DNA of 64,000 nt from Capronia americana (taxonomy: Eukaryota; Ascomycota; Eurotiomycetes; Chaetothyriales; Herpotrichiellaceae). The position numbers and the translations under genes are program-made. Where the stretch lies: assembly GCA_016110215.1 (NCBI GenBank), contig JADWQD010000005.1:310001-374000 (forward strand). Direction: 5' to 3'. Of this stretch, positions 45,020 to 54,639 are shown piece by piece. The notes under the pieces are model-generated. The model saw nothing but the letters and a program-made list of their open reading frames with translations, searched no databases and had not been told where the DNA came from. Within the stretch, counting starts at the first letter, position 1. Each line of letters begins with the position of its first letter.

Positions 45020-46907
45020 ACTCGGACTGTTAGAGTTGAGGCTTTCTTATGTCTATCAGCAGAGACCTCCGTCATCGGCGTGAAGTGCGCCGAGTCTTTT
45101 GTCTGCACGAATGGTAACCGGGAGGTGCTACACAGACAACCAGCGTCCACTGCTCTGGCGACAACTGCGTCGGATTTGCGGACAGAGACCGAAAATGTCC
45201 TGATGCCACACTCAACGCAAGTTATAAAGCGCGAATTTTTCAAGGGCCTCAACCGCCGAGAAATCCAGATCGGGAGAAAAGTGTTTGTCAAGATAAAAGA
45301 ATTGAGAGATAAGCGAGCAGAGGGCCACCCGAACCTTGGCACTGAGCTTCCAAACTGCCACGGCTCTTCTGCCTTTTCCCCATTCCTATCTTTTTCTTCA
45401 AAGGTGGCACTTCCAACTTCCAACGCTAGCTGGCGCCCGTGGGATTGCCACTCAGCGAAGAGAATACACTCGACATAGAGCACAGATCATACCGACCTTC
45501 TCGCAAACACCACACCAGCGACAAAGCCGTCTCCATACCTCCCTCCGTCTTTCATTCCGTCTACACTCTGTCCAAACCATCCCCGTTAGCCTCCCTTATT
45601 ACCCTGCCGACCGTTCCTATCATTACTACACCTACTCGATTGAAGACCAGTTTCGAGCGGTGTAGAGACCGACACCCTCACAAGTCACAAACCTCCATGC
45701 TTGTATACTGTCGTCTTGCGCGATCTTGGTGAGGAATTCCGTGACTGATTACCGCTTCTATGCGAAGGCCTCCTATTTCCCAGTCCTGATCTACCGGCTC
45801 CTCCAGAGCCAGGTTTCAATGAGTGAACGACAGCCAGCTGAACGCCCTTGGACAATGCGAGGACCCTGATGTGAGCTGAGCGAGCCGTCTGATCTTTCGA
45901 TGGAATCTAATAGCAGAAATGCCTCGCTGGAGAATTGCATACGGATACAGTAGAACAGTGGGCAAACCCGATAGCACCAAACTGTCGACCACTGTGGCAG
46001 GACAGTCGCTACATGAAATCACAAGATCAAAGACTTTATACCTTGGTAGTGTCGGTTGGCCGCGACGCCGTCGCCAAAGGTCGGATTCTGCCTTGCAGGC
46101 GGGTCGGGTTGTCTCGCGCATGCGCCCCAGGGATGGTCTGCAACACGCCAGCTGAGATTGCGTCAGAGTACCAGTGGAGGGGAGGGATCAGGCAGGCAGC
46201 TTTGTTCCCTCTTGTCTTGAAAGGAGGTGGACTTCGCGTACAAATATGCTGCAATGGCCGAAGAAGGGCTCCGTGGTTCATGAGCTCTTAGTACTAGACT
46301 CTCTCTCAAGTAGTCTCCAAGTACTTTCTAGCGGGAAATCTTGGAAGCGCACGCAGCGAACTTTATTGAGAATGTCGCTCTCAGCCTGTAGATAAGACGA
46401 GGGAATGCACATCTATCAGAGCTTCCTGAGAGGCGGCCTTTCGGGGACAATGTGTAAGAAGACAGACGAGGTGGAACAAATAGTCTACCGCATGAACGGA
46501 CGGGACTGATTGTCTCGAATGTTCCCTGGGATCCGTCAGTGTGGGAAGTCAACGAACCTTTCCTGGTGAAATGGGTGGGTACTCCAATGTGGTCACGATT
46601 TGTTGTCACGAAGATACTGGCGACGGATCAGAGGAGAGTCGGGGCTCAATTTCAATGACAGGGTCGAATCTTGACAACAGGGTTGACTGGTGAAGTGCCA
46701 TGACTCTGGATGCTACGGAAGCCCGTGCCCGTGCCCGTAGGCGTTTGATGGATCATTACTATCAGAACGCCCGAATTTGCCCAGTTGACTCATCATCTCC
46801 AGAGTGACAGAAGGGATCAGAAAATGCTAGAGTTAACCGGTTGAGGGTAGGATACCCAAAGGGCCCTTCCCCAATCAGTTCACAACTAGAGACCTATCTG
46901 ATAATAT
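45020..46907. other. Intergenic region
   Basis: Promoter of the GNAT gene and 3' flank of the Fdc1 gene. Frames are short and lack features. No gene or RNA supported. Confidence 0.5.
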
Positions 46908-48473
46908 TCAAAATCCCAAAGCCTTCCAGTTCCTGGTGACTTTAGCTTGTAAGGCCGGGGGATACGAGTGTTTGAAGTCGGCAAGCTCCCAGTTCCGTCC
47001 TTCGGTATACTCAATGGGCAGCAGAGCGTCCGAGACAACCTTTCCCCCCTGGACGGGCGATGCTGACCCGTGCGACATGTACGGGACCAAGGGGAAACCG
47101 CGGCATTGCTGGAAGAAGGTCTCGTCGGTCTCGGGACGGCACCTCGTGCTGAATGCAAAGATGACATCTTTGAAATCGTACACATCGATGTCATATCCGA
47201 CCAGAACGAGGCGATGGATGGTGTATCCGACTTTGTGATTGAAGACCAAATCTCCAATCGCTTTCCTGAATCTAGCGGGGGTCCACTGGCCCATTCGTAG
47301 GGCGGCAGTGTCGACCTGAAGCGCTACCCATGTCACCTGTGTTTCGAAAGGTGCGAAGGCTTCTTGAATTGGGAGGCCGTTCTCCTGGCAAAGTTGACGG
47401 ATTTCGGCAGCGGCCAAGGTTCCAATCATGGTATGCTAATGAAAAGTGTTAGTAAATCGAGTCCATCCTTGGAGATTTGGGGGGTTTGGGTGCTTGCTTA
47501 CCGTTTCGTCCGTGATTCTCCCACAGTTTGACACGGGGAGGATAGCATCGGATCGATGCGTGATCTTGTTCACTGTGTATACGGGCCACGGATGTGAATC
47601 TCCTGGAAAGACGTATCCATGCATTTCCCCGAAAGGTCCTTCTGGTGCGGTTTCGCTAATGGACAGGGTGCCTTCAAACACAATCTCCGAGGTCGCCGGG
47701 ACGTACAAGTGGTTTGTCTCACACTTGACGACGTCGATGGCGCGTCCCGTTACGGCCCCGATGTATCCTGCCTCGGAAACTCCGTCGGGAAGAGGCATGC
47801 TAGACGCCATGATAGCCGCTGGGGGGACGCCGAAGCACAATGCCCAAGGAACATCTTTCCCTTCTTTCTTCCACAGCTGATGGATCTGCCAGATATGCTG
47901 CGGTTCGATGACTAGGCCAACCAGGTGATTCCTGTCTTTCACCATCGCCCGGGCGATGGACCAGTTGGTCCATTTTCCATCAGGCGACTGGACAATGTGC
48001 ATGCCATAGGTTTGGATGTACTTCCCACCATCAGACTGATGCAGGAGAGGCGCTGGGAGCTTGTCAAGATCGAACTGGTCCGGGGAAAGGATGTGCTCTT
48101 TACACGGCCCGGTCTCGACGATATTTGGTGGAATTGGAGCCTTCTTCTTGGCCGATAAGACTCTGTCCACCACATCTTTCATTCCGGCAGTGATGGGAAG
48201 ACCAAGATGGCGAGCGATCCTTCCATAGGTCTGCTTGGGATCGTTTCGAAGTGACGCCGGAGCGCCGAGGATCCTCCAGAAGCCATCGACATTGCCTTTG
48301 ACGTTGTTGAACAATGGTGCTTTGTCGTTGGTCTCACACACCTTTCTGATGATGGCACCAACTTCCAAGTTGGGATCCACCTCCTCGTTCACTTCCACCA
48401 AATCACCGTCTTTCTTGAGGGCTTCCACAAAGGTGCGGAACTCCGAAGCAACCTGATCTTCATAAGTAGTCAT
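46908..48473 (-). CDS. fdc1: Ferulic/cinnamic acid decarboxylase Fdc1 (UbiD family)
   Basis: Two exons, 47502-48473 and 46908-47435, encode 499 residues, close to budding yeast Fdc1 (503). The intron follows RITDET. Family landmarks: GFWRILGAPASLRNDP, the prenyl-FMN region WTNWSIARAMVKDRNHLVG with the active-site Arg, GVPPAAIMASSMPLPDG, and the catalytic glutamates in EGPFGEMHGYVFPGD. The enzyme removes CO2 from alpha,beta-unsaturated acids such as cinnamic, ferulic and sorbic acid by cycloaddition with prenylated FMN, giving styrenes or 1,3-pentadiene. The cofactor comes from the Pad1/UbiX gene that diverges from the same 387-bp promoter. The start is the ATG at 48473 (MTTYEDQ); the 30 codons open before it have no ATG. 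Cytosolic. Confidence 0.95.
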
Positions 48474-48860
48474 GGTGGTATGTATGTATGTTTGTACTGT
48501 GGTTTGAGAGTATTCGACAGCTGCTTTGACATTTGGCTCAACGCATCCCAAGTCCTTGCACAATAGAGATATATATGTATCAGAGCCCTCGACATTTTGA
48601 CTGCTTGAAAATGCCTCAGCCTTTAGAGGACCCAGTGTGTTTCCGTTGTGATATCGAGATTATTGGACAATGACCAGGACGAGGCCTGACCGAGTGGAGC
48701 AGCGAGTTTTCCGAAGTCGCCGAGATTTGCGACTTTCCCGAAATGTGTCCATCTCACACCGTGCTCCATATAGGATACGTCAGGAAATGAGAATATGCCT
48801 CGGATCGGTGATCCTTATATAATAACACGCCCCTTTCAAATTGGACGGAGTAAGTCATAG
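48474..48860. promoter_or_regulatory. Bidirectional promoter of fdc1 and pad1
   Basis: The two start codons are 387 bp apart and point outward. A TATATAT stretch at about 48566-48574 lies about 95 bp before the fdc1 ATG, and TATATAAT at about 48816-48823 lies about 38 bp before the pad1 ATG. CGG/CCG words suited to Zn2Cys6 factors occur in the middle (for example CGGATCGG near 48800 and CCGAAGTCGCCG near 48710). No operator was proven. Confidence 0.6.
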
Positions 48861-49826
48861 ATGATCAGAATCTCAAGCACGCAGAAGTCAATCCAGCTAC
48901 TACGAAATCTGGGTGCCGTTATCGCGCCATATACAGCTGTTGCACCTCAACTAACAATGATCGTTGTATACTGTCTGGCAGCTTCATTATGCGCATACCT
49001 GGTCACCTTTGGTGGCCTCTCTGTTGTGAAGAGCTGGCGGCACCGGATACTTCAACCTTTACAGCCATCAAAGCGGTCCAGCATCCAGCCCTCCGACATA
49101 ATACACCATCACGAGCACCCCAAACAAGAGAATTCCCAAGACGACGCCCTACCCGTTTCTCCACCAGGATTATATGTGCAGGAGGCAGAATCAGGTGCTA
49201 CTCAAAGTGCAACCCCCTTCGCCGTGGCCCCCATGCGCCGTAAACGCGTCATCGTGGCGATAACAGGCGCTACAGGAGCGCTCCTGGGCATTCGGCTGCT
49301 CGAACGACTGCGATTCCTCGGCGTCGAGACACACCTGGTGATGAGCAAATGGGCTGAGGCGACCATCACCTACGAGACCGACTTCAAAGTCCGGGATGTA
49401 CGCGCGCTCGCAACCAAGGCATATTCCAGCCAAGACGTGGCCGCGCCAATATCCAGTGGATCCTTCCGCATCGACGGCATGTTTGTCGTGCCCTGCAGCA
49501 TGAAAACCCTTAGCGCGATTGCGTCCGGCTACGGCGACGACCTCATCTCCCGTGCCTGCGACGTCACGCTCAAGGAACGGCGGAGGCTGATCGTGGTGGC
49601 CCGCGAGACCCCGTTGACTGGCATTCACCTGGAGAACATGCTCAAAGTGACGAACAATGGTGGTATCATCTTCCCACCCGTGCCGGCGTTCTACATCCGC
49701 CCGACCTCGGTGGATGACATCGTCAATCAGAGTGTTGGACGTATGCTGGATCTCATCGACATCGATGCCGGCAATTTTGAGAGGTGGGGAGGCATGAGGA
49801 AGACTGCCAAATCCAAGGACACATGA
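48861..49826 (+). CDS. pad1: Flavin prenyltransferase Pad1 (UbiX family)
   Basis: Intronless, 321 residues. The UbiX core starts at about residue 125 with MRRKRVIVAITGATGALLG, the FMN-binding start. VETHLVMSKWAEATI, VVPCSMKTLSAIASGYGDDL, the Arg/Glu-rich LKERRRLIVVARETPL, and HLENMLKVTNNGGIIFPP follow in the expected order. The enzyme joins dimethylallyl phosphate to FMN, making the cofactor for Fdc1. The 124-residue N-terminal extension is long: it has basic and Ser residues, a hydrophobic segment (about residues 31-56), and then a polar linker. In yeast Pad1 is mitochondrial; here the extension could be a mitochondrial presequence or membrane anchor, and Met125 could give a cytosolic form. 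Confidence 0.94.
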   Translation: MIRISSTQKSIQLLRNLGAVIAPYTAVAPQLTMIVVYCLAASLCAYLVTFGGLSVVKSWRHRILQPLQPSKRSSIQPSDIIHHHEHPKQENSQDDALPVSPPGLYVQEAESGATQSATPFAVAPMRRKRVIVAITGATGALLGIRLLERLRFLGVETHLVMSKWAEATITYETDFKVRDVRALATKAYSSQDVAAPISSGSFRIDGMFVVPCSMKTLSAIASGYGDDLISRACDVTLKERRRLIVVARETPLTGIHLENMLKVTNNGGIIFPPVPAFYIRPTSVDDIVNQSVGRMLDLIDIDAGNFERWGGMRKTAKSKDT

Positions 49827-50134
49827 ATTTTCCGCGCTTCCACTTCCACAGGTGTTGGCGGGTTTTGAGTCTCAAGACGGCATTAGGGAGTGTGATTCAA
49901 CTTGGTATGTTCATTTGGTGACCAAAACCTACCTGTATGATATGACTATGCATTCGATACTAAATATTGACTCCTCGATTCATGGCCCCGCGTCCTGGCT
50001 TGCGTGTTCTGAGATGTGCGTAGCTCGCTAACGATCGAACAACAGTCCATTTCAAAGCTAGGACAGTTTGATATTTCTTGCATCAACTGTTATATGGGGA
50101 TTTAATAATTTTGGTCCTGCTAAACTGAAGCTGG
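49827..50134. other. Intergenic region
   Basis: Pad1 3' flank; AT-rich toward the end. No feature seen. Confidence 0.6.
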
Positions 50135-50715
50135 CTATCGGCGCAGCGTCTCAATAGCCAGCTCGTAAGCAACACGTTTGGCCTTTTCTTGTTCAGTGCC
50201 ACGCTTGGTTGATTTATCCTTCGGGTACTTCGAAAAATCAGTTGGCGCGTAGATCGCAATCAGATGACGGAAGGTTGACTTGAGGAACAATTCACCGCTC
50301 CTGATCAAGGCCAAGGTTCCACCAGCGCTGATGCCGGAATGCTGCCACGAGACACGTCGAACTCTTGAGGACGTGCGAGTACCCCTTTGATTACGTCCTC
50401 AGCGTCATGGATAGCCGCAGGATAGGGATGCTCGGGTGCGAGATTGTACGTGGCATCCAAAACGGTATAGTCGGTCTCCTCGACAACACGTCGTGCGTAC
50501 TCTTCGTCGCTGCCATGCATCGACACAGTCCATCCACTGCCATGGAAATTTATGAGGACGGGCAAGGTTTTGGTGCTTTACCACGATAGAGATTCACTTT
50601 TATGCGGCCTTCCGTATGGTCTCGACGCAGGATTTGAACGACTTCGTCAGCCGATGTAGGGAAACTCCCCGGGAGGAGGCGGAACATTGTCCTCAATCTG
50701 GTGAAAATGGGTCAG
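50135..50715 (-). pseudogene. Broken alpha/beta hydrolase (hormone-sensitive-lipase-like)
   Basis: Pieces of an alpha/beta hydrolase fold-3 enzyme lie in order but in different frames. LRRDHTEGRIKVNLYRGKAP comes first, then, after a frame change near 50560, VLINFHGSGWTVSMHGSDEE with the oxyanion-hole HGSGW. TYNLAPEHPYPAAIHDAEDV follows. After another frame change near 50345 the nucleophile elbow SGISAGGTLALI appears, and lastly YAPTDFSKYP to a TAG at 50135-50137. The intact family hydrolyses esters. The N-terminal portion before 50715 is not identifiable. Both shifts interrupt conserved blocks, so no full enzyme can be made from this copy as sequenced. Confidence 0.85.
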
Positions 50716-51110
50716 GTAACCCATGGATGAGTGTGACCGTGGCTAGTTTGGTCTTCTCGGAATGTTGTAATCACGGCCTTGTGGACTTGGGTGGGGTGAG
50801 TGAGTGGAGGATGGTTGGGATGCGCCGGCCAGCGTTATGTACCTCATGTTCGGATTGATCGGTCGTCTCGGGCTTTTCGGCATACACCTCGGTTGCTTGC
50901 CCATCGGAAGACGTCCTGATGATCCTCAGCTGAGATAGATGGTGCAAAATGGCTCTCTCAGGGTGCGGAAACCAGATACATGTAGTTAGGACAGCTAGGA
51001 TGCGCCTCTCAACTCTTGTCCCAGGAGTTGTAAGTCCACGGCTACCCTTCCTGCCGCACCACGCTGTCCAACCTAGCTTGTGGTCGTCGAAAAACAGAAT
51101 AATAAGTCAC
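50716..51110. other. Intergenic region
   Basis: May contain decayed 5' sequence of the hydrolase and the 3' flank of the Zn2Cys6 gene. No frame is supported. Confidence 0.5.
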
Positions 51111-53373
51111 TCAATTCAAGGGATTGTTTTCTTGCCCATAGTCCCCCCAGAGCACAGAGTCGAAAATGTCATCAAGCATGAGGCTACCCCCGGGATCAGC
51201 ATTAGGAAGAAATGCAGAGAAATAGTTGATAGTCTCCGGGTCAAATGCATACCTTTCCAGCCCCTCCTGCTCAGAAGAAATTCCCGACGTAGAATCAGTG
51301 GTGAGATGGGGATAGCCTACATCTTGGTGACTTTGCGGGTCAATGGGTTGGCATTGGTCCAGACTGGCCATCTCGGAATGTCCCGCACCCCCGTGCGGCT
51401 CTGTCGTCTCCGTGATACGGCGCAAATCGATCTTCTTGAGAGCAGATATAGCCCGGGAGTGAGGGCCCCAGAAAAGGCCATCCTGCTCATGCTCCGAAGA
51501 GTACTTGGTCAGTGTTTCGATTAAGCGTGAGTGTAATTCCGCGACTGCTGGCCTCCGTCTCGTTTGGCCGGTGATGGCGAGGACGAGTGCGGAGGTAAGC
51601 CCGTTGTGAAGCATGGCCCAGGATCGGCTGGCAGCAACACTCACAGTGTGGAGGTCTAGGAACGCCTCCAGGGAGCTGATGTATGACGCGATGCACTGAG
51701 AAGCAAAATGTTCCTTCTGATCTGCGGCAAGATTATCCCATCTGTGGCGGGATAGTGAAGGGCGCAACAAAGTTCCAATGGTAAAAGATGAATGCAGCTT
51801 GAAGCAGTAGTGTTGAGCATGGTGTTTCACTGTGTCGCATTTAGACAGGGACCGTATATTCTCGCAAAGTCGGGAGATGATATCCTCTGCCTCGTGAACA
51901 GCCGATGAAATTCCTTCTTGCGTTGGCGCTTGCTGGTCAATGGTGTGGTTGCGAGCAAAACCTCTCAACAAGAGATGGCTGAGCGCGTACATAGCTTCTT
52001 CGTATGTAAAGCTTTTACTCCTCCTGTCGAGAATCGGAAGGGGCGCAACCGACTTGATACTGGTCACAGGGGGGCGGTCGAAACACACAGACAGCAGAGA
52101 GTCCTGCCAAACAATTGTCCACCTGATGAACGTTAAAAACTGAAATCATTGTGTTACCGGGGAGTTTTTTTATTTACCACAATCGAGTTTTGTCCAGTTG
52201 TTCAGTGCTAAAATGACTAGAAGAATCGAGGGCTCGGTGTAGTCCCAATGCTTGAGCCTGGCGACTTAACAACCCAACAAGTGTCCATGCCGCTTCCGTA
52301 AGTAACTGGTTTTGTAATACGTTGACAATGATGACGAGTGTTTCAATGCTTTGTAAACTTGGTCTGATGAATCCTTGCGAGGCATTCAGACACCATAGCG
52401 ACCATGAAACTGATACACTCGTCAATGAAGGACACTGGCGAACTTTGAGATAACCGTACGATATTGGTTGCAGGTGCTCCGCCGTTCAATGACAGACTTT
52501 GCGGAAAATTGCGTCCCAGATGCTAAGACGGCAAGTAACAGAGAACGCCAGGCAAGGTCAGTTGCTAACCCTGGCTCTGGGTCACTGGGAGAGCTTTGCG
52601 GCGATTTCCTTTGCAGGAAGTTGCACAGCTGCCTTTCGAACTTATCAATCGATATAAGATGCGGAGACAATGGGTAGACGGTATGGCGGTAGTCGGAAAA
52701 GAGTCTGGAACATTGTGAGCGCAGAAGCTCCCAATACTACAAAGTGTAGATTGCTTTCGCTTTCAGACGACCAACTGCCTTCAGAGGAAAAGACCTGAGG
52801 GTCGTGCTATTGACAGATGCAGAAAAAAACTTACGCGAGGATCTCGTCCCTTGCTGGCAGGATATCATGGTACCCCTGTGATGGCTGGCCCTCGACGTGC
52901 CAACCTAGGAGGCCTGGGGCAGGTGGCCGTAGCCCTAGCATGGGCAGGACATCATGCCCCAGATCGGCCGCACGAGGATCTGCTGATTGCGCGCCATTCT
53001 CGACGTGCTCTTGAACGAACGAAGGAACAGATTGTTCCCCAAGGTAGACCTCGAACTCTTTATCGTGGGTGGCCGCTGTGGACGCTGGTACTGAATGTGC
53101 GGCCAGGGAACCTGAGTGTGTATGCTCGGGACTTGAGAGTCGGCTCTGGACATCCAGACTTGAGCGCTGCTCAGGAGATCTCGGCGGCTCATAAAGGCAG
53201 AGGTTATCGTGGCCACGTTCGACGCATCTTTTGCAGGGTCGCGAATCGTCACATTTGACCTTTCGTTGGCGACACGGATAACAAGGCCGTAGTTTCTGGC
53301 CTTTACGTTTTTTCCTGAGAGTTTCTCGGACCGCTTGCAGTGTCAGTTCTGTCTGCTGATCTCGCACGCTCAT
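51111..53373 (-). CDS. Zn2Cys6 transcription factor with fungal-specific regulatory domain
   Basis: Four exons, 52835-53373, 52460-52704, 52178-52409 and 51111-52122, give 675 residues. The DNA-binding head is CYPCRQRKVKCDDSRPCKRC followed by a distal VERGHDNLC, all six Cys present, near residues 30-60. The middle-homology region starts at DEILALFSDYRHTVYPLSPH, the first residue after the first splice, and continues with FIRPSLQSIETLVIIVNVLQ, LLSRQAQALGLH and the DKTRLWWTIVWQD seam at the third splice. The C-terminus is acidic (DDIFDSVLWGDYGQEN), a likely activation region. It lies 1.3 kb beyond pad1; in Aspergillus a Zn2Cys6 protein (SdrA) next to padA and the decarboxylase gene controls that pair, so control of pad1/fdc1 is a reasonable but untested idea. 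Confidence 0.9.
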
Positions 53374-53580
53374 AGTTTTTGATGAGAAGCAACCGAGGCC
53401 AGTGTGTTGAGATGAACCGCCTCCTAGCAAAACGAGAAAAGGTCTTGCTGAGCGCCAAGAGCCACGTGATGTTCATCAAAAATATGAAGGGAACTCACTG
53501 ATCGACTTTCGCATCCGCTGTACAGTCCTAGCGCCGATATGACTTGAATCTACACGTCCCAGCAATTGACAGTGACAGAA

Positions 53581-54620
53581 TCAAGCCCCCGGCCGGGGCA
53601 GTAGTACAACAGTCAACCTTACCGATCTACGAAACAAGCGGAGAGAGCTGCGAGAAGCGCTCCCGGTATCAACGCCGGCAATCTGGGGTGAGGCGCGACT
53701 CAACTTTTCACTCATCTTGGCGGCTGCATGGATTGCCATGTGACCGTCAACATCATGAAAGCAGCGGTCGGCACCTTTGTCGAGAAGGAGGCTCACGATC
53801 TCCACGTGCCCCTTGTATGCTGCCAAAATGAGGGGTGTGGCTCCCTCTTGATTTCGAGCATCAGTTTGCATCTTGCTCTCGGCGAGAAGCAATTCAATAA
53901 CACCTAGATGGGCAAGCTCTGCAGCGCAGGCCAGAGCTGATAGGCCTCTTTTGTTTCGAGCGTTGAGATCTATGCCTCGGGCGCCAGGGAGCAGCTCGCA
54001 AATTTCTAGATGATTCTGTTCCGCCGGATGGCCCAAAGCCGTCTGGCCATTCTTGTCTTGAAGATTGGGATCTAGACCATCGGCGTCCAGGAGCCCCTTC
54101 ACAAGGTCAAAGCGACCCTTCTTCGCCGCCTTGACAAGAAGCGTCTTGCCTTGATGGTCTCTTGCATTTTTGTCAACGTCCCCCCGAACCAGTAAAAGCT
54201 CCGCGAGCTTGTCGAAGCCACGTTCGACAGCAATTGAAGGCCGTGACCCATCAGACTTGCTCACGGTAACATCAATATCATTTTACGCCAGTATGATTTT
54301 GCAGACGTCCTCTCGACCGTTGAAGACAGCAAGTCCCAGTGGCGTCCTGTTAGAGATGTCCTTCAACTCAACTTGGACGCCTTCACTTCGCAGTAGCTGC
54401 TTGACTACTGCGTTATGACCTTCCGCCGCAGCTTTGTGGAGTGTACTCTGGCCAAGAGAATCCAGCGCATTACATTAGGCGCCAGCCTCTGCAAGCAGTC
54501 TCTGACAACTTGTTCATGTCCATTCACAGCCGCAGAACTCCGGGCAACGGGCTGTGACTTTGAGAAAGTCGCTTCAGCGGATTTCTCGACCGAGGCCGCC
54601 GAGAGTCTTGCCGCCAACAA
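53581..54620 (-). pseudogene. Broken ankyrin-repeat gene
   Basis: Ankyrin repeats read in order on the minus strand: SSAAVNGHEQVVRDC, then STLHKAAAEGHNAVVKQLL, TPLGLAVFNGREDVCKIIL, KTLLVKAAKKGRFDLVKGLL, TALGHPAEQNHLEICELL, LSALACAAELAHLGVIELLL and TPLILAAYKGHVEIVSLLL. The chain is cut by TAA at 54475-54477 and by TAA at 54283-54285, and a frame change lies just upstream of the first. No start codon fits the 5' end. The last 53581-54264 part is still open. Ankyrin repeats bind proteins; the original role is unknown. The 5' end lies only about 20 bp from the stop of the next gene upstream. Confidence 0.82.
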
Positions 54621-54639
54621 ATGCTCGGTCGTACTTCAA

